A DNA stretch of 64,000 bases from Rhodococcus maanshanensis NBRC 100610. Lineage in GTDB: Bacteria; Actinomycetota; Actinomycetes; Mycobacteriales; Mycobacteriaceae. The translations under genes and the position numbers were made by a program. Where the stretch lies: NCBI RefSeq assembly GCF_001894865.1, contig NZ_BCXA01000038.1, positions 1-64,000 on the forward strand, written 5' to 3'. Shown here one piece after another: positions 41,989-50,340 of this stretch; position 1 is the stretch's first letter, and the number at the start of each line of letters is the position of its first letter. The notes below the pieces were generated by a model that saw only the letters and a program-made list of their open reading frames with translations, was not told where the DNA came from and did no database searches.

Positions 41989-42941
41989 CACAACAACCCA
42001 TCCCTCCGTCGCAGGGCGCCGTCGACCGCGCGCGCACCGCGGACGAGGTCCTCGACGGCGTCGAGCTGAGCGGGCGCACGGTGCTCGTCACCGGGGTGAC
42101 GAGCGGTCTGGGCGCCGAGACCGCTCGAGCACTGGCAGGAGCGGGCGCTCACGTCGTCCTCAGCGCCCGCGACACCGCCGCGGCAGGCGCGGTGGCGACG
42201 CGGATCCGTGAGGCGCATCCCTCGTCGGAACCGGAGGTTCTCGGTGTGGACCTCGCGGACCTGGAAAGCGTTCGCGCCCTGGTCGATCGGATATCCGAGC
42301 GGCGGCTGCCGGTGGACGTCCTGATCAACAATGCCGGGGTGATGTACCCGCCGTTCGAACGCACCCGCGACGGGTTCGAGCTCCAGTTCGGTACCAACCA
42401 TCTCGGCCACTTCGCGCTCACGTCTCTTCTGCTGCCGTCGTTGACGGCCGCCGCCGATCGATCGGGTGTCCCGGCACGGGTGATCACGGTGTCCTCGGAC
42501 GCGCACCGGGCGCACCCCGTCGATCTCGTCGATCCGAACTTCGAGCGCCGTACCTACGACAAGTTCGTCGCCTACGCCCAGTCCAAGGCCGCGAACGTGC
42601 TGACGACCGTCGAGCTCGAGCGACGGTTCGGCGGACAGGGTGTGCACGCCTACGCGGTTCACCCGGGAGTGTGCGCCACCGGCCTCGCGCGCCACATGTC
42701 ACGGGACGACATGGCGGAGATGAAGCGCATGTCGGCTGGCTCACCGAACGCGCTGACAAACCTCAAGTCCGTCCCGGCCGCCGCGGCGACGTCGGTGTGG
42801 GGAGCGAGCGCACCCGAGCTCGACTCGGCCGGCGGCGCCTATCTCGCGGACTGTGGGATCGGCGCGGCCAGCGGCCACGCCACCGACCCCGCCACCGCAG
42901 CGGCGCTGTGGGAGTTGTCGGCCCAGCTGACCGCCCCGTGA
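41985..42941 (+). CDS. short-chain dehydrogenase (retinol-dehydrogenase-like)
   Basis: 318 residues, the longer SDR form. TGVTSGLGAETARALAGAG (cofactor loop), NNAGVMYPPFERTRDGFELQFGTNHLGHFALT, catalytic Ser in TVSSDAH and the YAQSK pair are intact. This type reduces or oxidises retinol-like or polycyclic alcohols in eukaryotes and lipophilic alcohols in actinobacteria. Last gene of the TetR/LLM/enoyl-CoA-hydratase operon; the following 194 bases up to the interrupted hydrolase contain no gene. Confidence 0.88.
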   Translation: MTQQPIPPSQGAVDRARTADEVLDGVELSGRTVLVTGVTSGLGAETARALAGAGAHVVLSARDTAAAGAVATRIREAHPSSEPEVLGVDLADLESVRALVDRISERRLPVDVLINNAGVMYPPFERTRDGFELQFGTNHLGHFALTSLLLPSLTAAADRSGVPARVITVSSDAHRAHPVDLVDPNFERRTYDKFVAYAQSKAANVLTTVELERRFGGQGVHAYAVHPGVCATGLARHMSRDDMAEMKRMSAGSPNALTNLKSVPAAAATSVWGASAPELDSAGGAYLADCGIGAASGHATDPATAAALWELSAQLTAP

Positions 42942-43135
42942 CAGACCGGGTGCGACCGGGTGGCGGTCGCAGCTCCCGGCGGTCCGGTCGGAGGCTCCCT
43001 GCTCCACGTCCCCAAGCCAACGAGGCGACGGTGGCATGTTCCAATGGTCGTGGAGGTTCGGTTGGGGGAAACGGACCGAGGCGGGGGCGCAGTGTGCCGA
43101 CTCGGCCGACTGCGCCACGGGGGGGAGGAGTTGCA

Positions 43136-44827
43136 GTGCGGATGGTTCTTCGGGGGCGGGCCCGGCGATCGCGTGTCGTCATCGCGGCCGGATCGGCGTT
43201 GTTCATCGGGTTCGCCGGGAGTGTCACCGCCATCGCGGCACCGACCCCGGAGCCGGGCGTCCCTCCCGGGTATGCCGAACAGGAGATCCGCTGGCATCCG
43301 TGTCCCTCGGACATCCTCGATCATGCGCTGGCCGGCGACGGTTACGTGGCGGCCCGGTCGGCGGTACTACCCGGACTCGACTGCGCCCGGATCCGAACCC
43401 CTCTCGACTGGGCGCGTCCCGCGGATGGGCGCGAGGCGACCTTCTGGATCTCGAGGCTTCCCGGCACGGGCGCCGCGTCCACGCCGCTGCTGACCAGTTC
43501 CGGCGGTTCGGGCGCCGGTAGCCTCCTTGATCCTCACAGCTTCTCCGGTGGAATGCCGAGACTCCGAGATTCGTTCGACCTCATCGGTTTCGACGCGCGG
43601 GGAACATCGACATCGTCGACGGCGCAGGTCTGTGATCCGGCCGTCTCCGGGGATCCCGCGCTTCTGGGAACCGGTCAACGGGAGGGCTATTACGTCCTCG
43701 ACTTCTCGGCACGGTCCGTTGCCCGTCAACTCGACGATGCACGGCGGTGGACCGAGCGATGCCTCGCCGGGGCGGCGAGGACCCCGGATGGCACGTCGAC
43801 GGCGCCGTACGTCACCTATTGGCAGACGGTCCGCGACCTGGACCTGGTGCGGTAGCTCCTGCACGCGGACAGGTGGAGCTACCTCGGGGTGTCGCAGGGG
43901 ACTGCGCTCGGGCGGGAGCTGGCGCGGACCTTCCCCGAACACGTCGACCGATGGGTGCTCGACTCCGTTGTCGATCCGCTCAGGAGCCCGAATGAGGTTC
44001 TGCAAGAACGGTATCAGGCTCGGCAGCAGGCGGTCGAGACCGCGTTCGCGCCCTGGGTGGCGACCCGCGGAACCGTTTTCGGCGACTCCGCGGAGCGGGT
44101 GTTGGCGTCGATGACGAAGCTCCGCGACGACCTCGCCGCCCGGCCCATCCGACTCCTCGGGGAACGGACCTTCACCTCGAACGACCTCAACCCCATCCTG
44201 TTCGGTGTCGGGAACGCCGCGAACGAGGCCGTGTTGTCGAAGCTCCTGACGATTCATGCAGCGGTGTCCGGGGATTCGTCACCCGCATCGGTCCAGGCTG
44301 CCATCTTGATGATCTCCCAGTTCCAGCTCTCGCCATTGATCGACCGCGAGCTCGGTGCCGTTCTGTCCGGCGGCCCGCGGCAGGGCTGGTGGACGGCCTA
44401 CAACTGCAACGCCGCGGAATGGAGCCACGACACGGATGTCGTCCTGGCGGAGCAGAGGCGGGCGGCCGAGCAGGCGCCGCTGACGTACCTCGGGATGGGC
44501 TTTCCGGCGGCGTGCGCATACTGGCCGTTCCCCGGGCAGGCGGATTCGCGGTCGGGCTGGGGTGAGGTGCCGGGCATGCTGCTGATCACCAACGAGGATG
44601 ACGCCGTCACGCCGGCCGGCGGCGCGCACACCCTCCGTGGCCTGGTCGCCGGCTCGCGACTGGTCACGGTGGAGGGCAAAGCCGCACACCTCGTCCTGCC
44701 TCAGCGAATGCCGCTCGGGCTTCCTGGCGGCGTGCCGGGAACCAGCTCGTGCGCCACGGACATCGCCGTCCGCTATCTGACGACCGGTGAACTGCCGCCG
44801 AAAGACCATATCTGCAAACCCGATTGA
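43136..44827 (+). pseudogene. exported TAP-like alpha/beta hydrolase interrupted by one in-frame TAG
   Basis: One continuous frame of 564 codons apart from a single TAG (43853-43855). Part 1 is a Sec signal (MVLRGRARRSRVVIAAGSALFIGFAGSVTAIA) and the entry part of a SlpD/tripeptidyl-aminopeptidase-type hydrolase (TPLDWARP, DLIGFDARGTSTS). After the TAG come LGVSQGTALG (nucleophile Ser), the TAP-like C-terminal domain with GMLLITNEDDAVTP (acid) and GKAAHLVLP (His). The stop falls about 11 codons before the nucleophile elbow, so a truncated product would lack the whole catalytic triad. No frameshift is involved. The GTG start has GGAGGAG 5-6 bases upstream. A nonsense mutation, a sequencing error or readthrough are the options. 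Confidence 0.88.
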
Positions 44828-44841
44828 GCCTGGAGGCCATC

Positions 44842-45876
44842 GTGAACGGCATGACGTCGAAGCGATCGCGGCCGCGCCGCGTCCTGCGGATGGTCGGGAG
44901 GATGTTCGTCGGTCTCGTCGCACTGGTCGTTGTCGCCGTCGCGGTCTCCGCAGGCATCCACCGGTGGCAGACTCCCCGCGACAAGGCGGCCATCGAGGCG
45001 GCGATCGGTTCCGATCATCGCTATGTCGAGGTGGACGGGCGCCGGATGAGCGTCGCGGTCCAGGGTTCGGGACCGCGGACCATCGTCCTGATGCCCGGCC
45101 TGGGCACGCCTGCACCGATCCTCGGCTTCGCCCCGCTGGCACGGCGCCTGGCGGGGAAGAACACCGTCGTCACCGTCGAGTACTTCGGGCTGGGTCTCAG
45201 CGACGGCACCGATGCCCCACGAACCAGTGAGGCGATCGTCGACGAGACCCGGGCCGCGCTCCGGGAACTTGGGCTGGACGGCCCCTACGTCCTGATGCCC
45301 CATTCGATTTCGGGTCTGTACGCGATGTGGTGGGCGACCCACCACCCGGACGAGGTCGCCGCCGTGGTTGGCCTGGACGACGAGCGCTACACCTCGGAAG
45401 GAGCCAAGGATGACCCGGACTGGCCGAGTTGGATGTCCGGCGTCAATGCCGTCGGCGGCACCCGAGACCTGATCGCCCTGGACACGAGCGCCGACTATCT
45501 CGGACTGGTGGCCGACTACCGGGAGAGCCTCGGCGAATCGGCCGACTACACCCCGGACCAGCAGGATTTGTACTTGCGTGCGTACTCGTGGGTGTTGAAC
45601 TCCACCATGTTGGACGAGATGGCACGCGAAGCGGAGAACGTGCGAGCGGTCGAGGGCGCCGTGTTCCCGCCGACACTGCCTGCCCTGTCGATCCTCGCCT
45701 CCTCCTCGCTCGAGGTGGAACCGGAATGGGAACCCTCGCACCGCGCGGCGATCAGCAATCCCGCAATCCAGCAGGTCACGGTCATGGACGGCCACCACTA
45801 TCTGTTCCACGCCCACGCCGCGGCGATCGCCGCACAGACGGAGCGCTTCCTCGACGATCACGTGAAGGCGTCCTGA
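44842..45876 (+). CDS. membrane-anchored alpha/beta hydrolase
   Basis: 344 residues from GTG 44842, chosen because GGAGG lies 6 bases upstream; a TTG overlapping the previous stop is the alternative. Residues 20-45 are one membrane helix after an Arg-rich N-terminus, so the enzyme is anchored with its catalytic part outside. Hydrolase motifs: LMPGLGTPAP, the nucleophile in PHSISGLYAMW (Ser about 155, Gly-x replaced by His-x-Ile), acid region, and His in DGHHYLFHAHA. It lies 15 bases after the interrupted hydrolase gene. Substrate unknown. Confidence 0.85.
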   Translation: MNGMTSKRSRPRRVLRMVGRMFVGLVALVVVAVAVSAGIHRWQTPRDKAAIEAAIGSDHRYVEVDGRRMSVAVQGSGPRTIVLMPGLGTPAPILGFAPLARRLAGKNTVVTVEYFGLGLSDGTDAPRTSEAIVDETRAALRELGLDGPYVLMPHSISGLYAMWWATHHPDEVAAVVGLDDERYTSEGAKDDPDWPSWMSGVNAVGGTRDLIALDTSADYLGLVADYRESLGESADYTPDQQDLYLRAYSWVLNSTMLDEMAREAENVRAVEGAVFPPTLPALSILASSSLEVEPEWEPSHRAAISNPAIQQVTVMDGHHYLFHAHAAAIAAQTERFLDDHVKAS

Positions 45877-45928
45877 GGCGCCGGAATTCTGGTATGGCTG
45901 GTTTGTCTTATTCTGGGCCTGCTGTCCA

Positions 45929-45945
45929 TGCCGCAAAGTGCGGCA
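45929..45945 (+). promoter_or_regulatory. 17-bp palindrome just before the PNPOx-like gene
   Basis: TGCCGCA, AAG, TGCGGCA: perfect 7-base arms ending 11 bases before the ATG. It could be an operator or, in RNA, a hairpin close to the start. No strong ribosome-binding site is visible between it and the ATG. Confidence 0.6.
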
Positions 45946-45956
45946 CGATTCGGTGC

Positions 45957-46592
45957 ATGGACCGGATCAGGAGATACCCAGACCTCGCCCGGAGTGATCG
46001 ATCCGATCTCGACGAGGTGCTCGACGCCGCGGCGGTCGGCACCCTCTCGACCGTGGTGGACGGATTGCCGTGGGTGGTCCCCATGCTCTACGCCCGAGAT
46101 GGCGACCGTATCGTGCTGCACGGATCGACGGGTGCAGGCGCCCTGCGGCACGTCGCGGCAGGCGCGCCGGTTGCCTTTTCCGTGACGATGCTCGACGGAA
46201 TCGTGGTGGCGGACACCCTGTTCGACTCCACGGCCAACTACCGGTCGGCCGTCGTTCGGGGCCGCCTGACCGCCTTCCATGGGGACGGTGCGGTGGACGC
46301 CCTCGACCTGTTGTCCGATTCACTGATTCCCGGCCGGAGCTCGGAGGTCCGCACCCACACGAAGAAGGAGCTCGCGGCGACCCTGGCGATCGCCCTGCCG
46401 ATCGAGCCGGGCTGCTGGACGGTCAAGGTGCGCGACGCACCGCCGCCCGCGCCGTCGGCGAATTCCGGTGAATGGGTGGGCGTGGTCCCGCTGCGCACCG
46501 TCGCCGGTGAGCCGGAACCCGCACCGTGGGTGGGTGAGGACGTCCGGGAGCCGGAATCCGTGCGCCGACTGGTAGCCGCGGCGAGGGTGTGA
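45957..46592 (+). CDS. PNPOx-like flavin-binding protein
   Basis: 211 residues. The split-barrel pattern of pyridoxamine-5'-phosphate-oxidase/NimA-like flavoproteins is clear: DEVLDAAAVGTLSTVVDGLPWVVPMLYARDGDRIVLHGSTGAGALRHVAAG, then FSVTMLDGIVVADTLFDSTANYRSAVVRGRL. Such proteins bind FMN, F420 or heme and reduce or sense small molecules. A longer frame from 45894 is possible, but the ATG at 45957 gives the family's usual N-terminus. Single gene, 24 bases before the MarR operator. Confidence 0.87.
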   Translation: MDRIRRYPDLARSDRSDLDEVLDAAAVGTLSTVVDGLPWVVPMLYARDGDRIVLHGSTGAGALRHVAAGAPVAFSVTMLDGIVVADTLFDSTANYRSAVVRGRLTAFHGDGAVDALDLLSDSLIPGRSSEVRTHTKKELAATLAIALPIEPGCWTVKVRDAPPPAPSANSGEWVGVVPLRTVAGEPEPAPWVGEDVREPESVRRLVAAARV

Positions 46593-46608
46593 TGGCCCCA
46601 TCGGTCGA

Positions 46609-46648
46609 GTCACATGTGACAGCATGCTGTCACATGTGACAGAATGCT
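46609..46648 (+). promoter_or_regulatory. duplicated MarR operator and leaderless promoter
   Basis: A 20-base unit GTCACATGTGACAGCATGCT (46609-46628) is repeated with one change (C to A) at 46629-46648. Each unit contains the perfect palindrome GTCACATGTGAC, and the two with their spacer make one 32-bp palindrome. Centres are 20 bases apart, about two helical turns. GTGACA (46616-46621) and CAGAAT (46640-46645) are 18 bases apart and could be the promoter, with transcription starting on the ATG at 46652. Confidence 0.92.
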
Positions 46649-46651
46649 GTC

Positions 46652-47278
46652 ATGAAGAAGCAAGTGGTGCACCTGGCCATCTACGACACCCTCGCGGACT
46701 GGGAGACCGGTCACGCGATCGCACACATCAACCAGCGTCAGTGGCAGCGCGAACCGGGTCGCTACTCGGTGTCCACCGTTGGGCTGACCCTGGACCCGGT
46801 GACCACCAGCGGCGGCGTGCGCATGATCCCGGACCTCGTCCTGGCCGATCTCGACCCCGGGGACAGCGCGATGTTGATCCTGCCCGGGGCCGACACCTGG
46901 ATCGGGGGCGACACTTTGGCCCCGTTCGCGGCCAAGGCGCGCAGGTTCCTCGACGCGGGCGTGCCGGTCGCGGCAATCTGCGGGGCGACCTACGGACTGG
47001 CGGGGGAGGGCCTGCTCGACGACCGTGACCACACCAGCAATGTCGCGTACTTCCTGGCCATGACCGGCTACGCGGGCGGCGGCCGGTACCGGGACGAGCC
47101 CGCGGTGACCGATCGGGATCTGATCACCGCAGGCGCGACGAACCCCGTCGAGTTCGCCCGCGAGATCCTGGGTCGCCTCGACGTCTACACCCCGGAGGTG
47201 CTCGACGCCTGGTACCGGCTGTACGCGCGCTCGGATGCGAGCGCCTTCGAGGTGTTGCAGGCGGCGACCGCGCAATGA
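46652..47278 (+). CDS. DJ-1/PfpI family protein
   Basis: 208 residues. The nucleophile Cys is in AAICGATYG (about 110) and the partner Glu in DWETG (about 18), as in DJ-1/PfpI glutamine-amidotransferase-fold proteins. These act as deglycases, chaperones or redox sensors; which applies is open. No ribosome-binding site precedes the ATG, and the promoter places the transcription start on it (leaderless). The stop overlaps the MarR gene (ATGA). A regulator plus DJ-1 pair is a common stress module. Confidence 0.92.
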   Translation: MKKQVVHLAIYDTLADWETGHAIAHINQRQWQREPGRYSVSTVGLTLDPVTTSGGVRMIPDLVLADLDPGDSAMLILPGADTWIGGDTLAPFAAKARRFLDAGVPVAAICGATYGLAGEGLLDDRDHTSNVAYFLAMTGYAGGGRYRDEPAVTDRDLITAGATNPVEFAREILGRLDVYTPEVLDAWYRLYARSDASAFEVLQAATAQ

Positions 47279-47721
47279 CCGAGCCGAAGCCGGCCGAGCT
47301 GCTCTCCGGCGCCGCCCTGACTGCGTTCCGGCTCAACGGCCAGTTCCTGGCGGTGGCGGAGCAGCTGGCTCGGCCGGCCGGTCTCACCGCCGCGTGGTGG
47401 CAGGTGCTCGGCGCTATCGTCGACGAACCCCTGCCGGTCGCGGGCATCGCACGGGCCATGGGCATCACCCGGCAAAGCGTGCAGCGGATAGCGGACCTGA
47501 TGGTGGACAAGGGGTTTGCCGAGTACCTACCCAATCCCGCCCATCGCCGGGCAAAGCTGCTGCAGTTGACCGCCGAGGGTCGGGCGGCGATGTCGCGCAT
47601 CACGCCCGACCAGCGCGCCTTCGCCGACCGGCTCGCGAATCAGCTGGGGGTCGAGGAATTCCGGCGTGCCCTGGATGCGCTGGAGAAGATGTCGGCTGCC
47701 CTCGACACGCTGGCAGATTGA
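47275..47721 (+). CDS. MarR family regulator
   Basis: 148 residues. The winged helix is standard: LTAAWWQVLGAIVDEPLPVAGIARAMGITRQSVQRIADLMVDKGFAEYLPNPAHRRAKLLQLTAEGRA. It is translated from the same mRNA as the DJ-1 gene (ATGA overlap) and is the natural candidate to bind the two palindromes upstream, repressing its own operon. No cysteine suitable for redox sensing is visible, so a small ligand is the likelier signal. Confidence 0.93.
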   Translation: MTEPKPAELLSGAALTAFRLNGQFLAVAEQLARPAGLTAAWWQVLGAIVDEPLPVAGIARAMGITRQSVQRIADLMVDKGFAEYLPNPAHRRAKLLQLTAEGRAAMSRITPDQRAFADRLANQLGVEEFRRALDALEKMSAALDTLAD

Positions 47722-47752
47722 CCCGCCGCGAGAGAGCCCGGTCCCGAATCCG

Positions 47753-48073
47753 TCAGCGCGGGGCGTCGCAGGCGTTGCGCAGTACCGCACGGTTCGACGC
47801 GATGTCCAGGCGCACCAGCGGCGGCGCCCCGTCGGCGTCGTCCTCGCGATGCATCAGGGATACCTGGCGCTGCTCGAACTCGTGGTGCTTCGAGCCCTGG
47901 AACACCGCGGTGACCTCCTCGAAGCCGGTCGCCGACACGGTGCGGCCGCCACCACGACGGGTCCACGGCAACATCCGTCCGCCGGTCACCCGATTGAACA
48001 GGGTCTCGGCGAACGCGGCCAGGACGAGCAGGCACACCAGCCCCGGAATCGTCATGGCGAACAGCATCCCCAT
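47753..48073 (-). CDS. DUF6191 small membrane protein
   Basis: 106 residues. One N-terminal membrane helix (MTIPGLVCLLVLAAFAETLF) is followed by RMLPWTRRGGGRTVSATGFEEVTAVFQGSKHHEFEQRQVSLMHREDDADGAPP, the conserved block of DUF6191. Function is unknown; relatives occur in Nocardia and Streptomyces. It is transcribed against the MarR gene with a 31-base gap and diverges from the proline iminopeptidase gene, with 122 bases between. Confidence 0.8.
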   Translation of the reverse strand: MGMLFAMTIPGLVCLLVLAAFAETLFNRVTGGRMLPWTRRGGGRTVSATGFEEVTAVFQGSKHHEFEQRQVSLMHREDDADGAPPLVRLDIASNRAVLRNACDAPR

Positions 48074-48195
48074 GCGGTCCGAGTGTAGTGACCACCCGCG
48101 GCGGGTGCGGTGACAGCGACTCTGCGTCGACCACGCGGACGCGCGACAAGGTCGAGGTCGTGGATCGGACGCCGGTGGTTGGGCATGCTGCTTCG

Positions 48196-49161
48196 ATGAG
48201 TACCCGATACCCGCCGATCGAGCCGTACGAGTCGGGCCTGTTGGAGGTGTCCGACGGTCACCTCCTCTACTGGGAGAGCGTCGGTGACCCCGGCGGGGTG
48301 CCGGTGCTGTTCCTGCACGGCGGCCCTGGCTCCGGCCGCACCGCCGGTGCCCGGCGGTATTTCGACCCGCAGCGGTGCCGGGCGGTGTTGTTCGATCAGC
48401 GTGGCTGCGGCCGCAGTCGCCCGCTCGCGGACGGACCGGACGCGGACCTCGCCTCGAACACCACAGCCCACCTGGTGGGGGACATCGAGCGACTGCGTGA
48501 ACATCTGGGCATCGACCGGTGGATCGTGAGCGGGATGTCGTGGGGAGTGTCGCTGGCACTGGCCTACGCGCAGCAGCACCGGGGCCGGGTGCTGGCGATG
48601 GTGCTCGGTGCGGTGACCGCCGGTACCCGCGTCGAGATCGACTGGATCACCCGCGCGATGGGGCGGGTGTTCCCGCAGGCGTGGGAGCGGTTTGTCGGAG
48701 GCGTCCCCGAGGCCGAGCGCGGCGGGGATCTCGCGGCGGCCTATGCGCGGCTGCTGGCCGACCCCGATGCGGCGGTCCGTGAGGAGGCGGCCAGGAGATG
48801 GTGCGAGTGGGAGGACGCGCACGTGTCCCTGGTGCCCGACTGGTCACCGAGCCGACGGTACTCGGATCCGTTGTTCCGCAGCGTCTTCGCGCGACTGGTC
48901 ACGCACTACTGGAGTCATGACTGCTTTCTCGAGGAGGGGCAGATCATGGCCTCGATGGATCGGATCGCGGCGATTCCGGCGGTTCTCGTGCACGGTCGCT
49001 ACGACGTGTCCGGTCCGTTGGACACCCCGTGGCGGATCGCCGGGGCATGGCCGGCGAGTCGGCTCGTGGTCGTCGACGACGCGGGACACGGCGGCGGTGG
49101 CTTCGTCGCGGAGTTCACAGCCGGCGTCGACGCGATGCTGGCCGGCGTTCCGCATTCCTGA
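48196..49161 (+). CDS. pip: proline iminopeptidase
   Basis: 321 residues, a family-typical length. HGGPGSGRT (oxyanion), FDQRGCGRSRP, the nucleophile elbow GMSWGVSLAL (Ser), VHGRYDVSGP (Asp) and the His in DDAGHGG are all conserved. It releases N-terminal proline from peptides in the cytoplasm (family S33). The ATG at 48196 gives the standard MSTRYPPIEPYESG N-terminus; a longer frame upstream is not supported. Single gene. Confidence 0.92.
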   Translation: MSTRYPPIEPYESGLLEVSDGHLLYWESVGDPGGVPVLFLHGGPGSGRTAGARRYFDPQRCRAVLFDQRGCGRSRPLADGPDADLASNTTAHLVGDIERLREHLGIDRWIVSGMSWGVSLALAYAQQHRGRVLAMVLGAVTAGTRVEIDWITRAMGRVFPQAWERFVGGVPEAERGGDLAAAYARLLADPDAAVREEAARRWCEWEDAHVSLVPDWSPSRRYSDPLFRSVFARLVTHYWSHDCFLEEGQIMASMDRIAAIPAVLVHGRYDVSGPLDTPWRIAGAWPASRLVVVDDAGHGGGGFVAEFTAGVDAMLAGVPHS

Positions 49162-49291
49162 GGCGGATGCCCCGGGAGTGCCCGGTGGTTTGTCCGGAAT
49201 TCGCCCCGGGATTCGGCCGCTTGTGAATTAATGGGTCGTCCCTCGAGTCGGTCGAGGCGACGGCAGATGCCAACGGCAAGAAGGAGTCTCG

Positions 49292-49375
49292 ATGCTGGTG
49301 TTCGACCCGATCTTCTCGTTGTTCAACGAGATCGCCGGTGCGCTCGGTTCTAGCGACTCGAGCGTCGAGACCTAG
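49292..49375 (+). CDS. 27-residue microprotein
   Basis: ATG 49292 has an optimal AAGGAG 6 bases upstream. The peptide is MLVFDPIFSLFNEIAGALGS followed by SDSSVET, so residues 1-19 could form an amphipathic helix (Phe and Ile on one face, Asp, Asn and Glu on the other) with a Ser-rich acidic tail. A strong hairpin terminator follows the stop by 8 bases, so the unit looks like its own transcript. I recognise no family. A secreted or membrane-active peptide, or a small envelope protein like the PorA/PorH class of mycolic-acid bacteria, is possible but unproven. Confidence 0.72.
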   Translation: MLVFDPIFSLFNEIAGALGSSDSSVET

Positions 49376-49383
49376 AACCCCTG

Positions 49384-49427
49384 CGGAAACGGTGGGCCGA
49401 GACGCAAGATTCGACCCACCGTTTCCG
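49384..49427 (+). terminator. hairpin terminator of the microprotein unit
   Basis: CGGAAACGGTGGG (49384-49396), 18-base loop, and its exact complement (49415-49427): a perfect 13-bp stem starting 8 bases after the stop codon. It also stands between this gene and the convergent MBL-hydrolase gene. Confidence 0.88.
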
Positions 49428-49463
49428 TGTCCGGGGTGTCCGCAGTCGCGTCGCCCCGAGCGC

Positions 49464-50270
49464 TCAGATGTCGAAGTACGTGCCGGGTACCGGCGTGTGC
49501 AGTCGTGCGTCGAGCCCGGCAGCCTCGAATGCCGCGGTGAACCGGTCCGCGCCCTCGGTGAAGTGTGCCCAGCCGTCGGTGTGCACGGGGATGACGACGG
49601 ACGGGTCGAGGATCCGGGCCACCTCGACGGCCTCCGCCGACGTCAGCGTTACCGGTACCGGGAAGCGTCCGGGATCCGCGGCCCCGGCGAAGAGGACGGC
49701 GATGTCCACGGGGCCCAGCCGTTCCCCGATCTCACGAGTCAGCTCGACCGACGCGTTGTCGCCCGAGATGTAGATCGTGGGAATTCCCTTGCCGCTGAGC
49801 ACGAATCCCGTGACCGTGCCGGTGATCGGTTCGCATCCGGTGGGGCCGTGCAGCGCCGGGACCGCCGTGACGGTGAGCTCACGGTCGTCCGGGGTGGTGA
49901 TCGTCGTGTGTTCCCACGGCGCGAGTCCGGTCACCCCTGGCAGTCGTCCTGCCGCCTCCGGCGTGGAGAGCACCGTCTCGACCCGGTCCAGCAGCCGCCT
50001 CCCTGCCTCGTCGAGATTGTCCGCGTGCTGATCGTGCGAGAGGAGCACGAGGTCGATGGGGCCGAGTGCCTCCGCGGGCAGTGCGGGCGGGGCCAGCTTG
50101 GTCAGGGTGACGCCGCCCTCGTAGCTGCCCGGCTCGTCGAACGTCGGATCGGTGAGGATGCTCAGCCCGGCCACCCTCAGGTGCAGGGTGGGGCCACCCA
50201 CGAGGACCGCCCGAACTCCCTGCGCCGCTGCGGAACCGGTCGATGTCGTGCTCTCTGTTGTCGAGGTCAT
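49464..50270 (-). CDS. MBL-fold metallo-hydrolase
   Basis: 268 residues. Metal site variant SHDQHADNLD (His about 79-82), with a second His in ALHGPTG, then Asp in ISGDNAS and a final His in PVHTDGW, consistent with an UlaG/RomA-like metallo-beta-lactamase fold, with an actinobacterial variation of HxHxDH. Probably hydrolyses a cyclic or ester substrate; identity unknown. It is divergent from the GlxA-type regulator (70 bases), its probable controller. Confidence 0.86.
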   Translation of the reverse strand: MTSTTESTTSTGSAAAQGVRAVLVGGPTLHLRVAGLSILTDPTFDEPGSYEGGVTLTKLAPPALPAEALGPIDLVLLSHDQHADNLDEAGRRLLDRVETVLSTPEAAGRLPGVTGLAPWEHTTITTPDDRELTVTAVPALHGPTGCEPITGTVTGFVLSGKGIPTIYISGDNASVELTREIGERLGPVDIAVLFAGAADPGRFPVPVTLTSAEAVEVARILDPSVVIPVHTDGWAHFTEGADRFTAAFEAAGLDARLHTPVPGTYFDI

Positions 50271-50340
50271 GCCACAAGCATCGGCCGATCGCCCCGGCGC
50301 GGCCAGTGGCCCGCAGGACAGGTTTCGCTAAGATCGGGCC

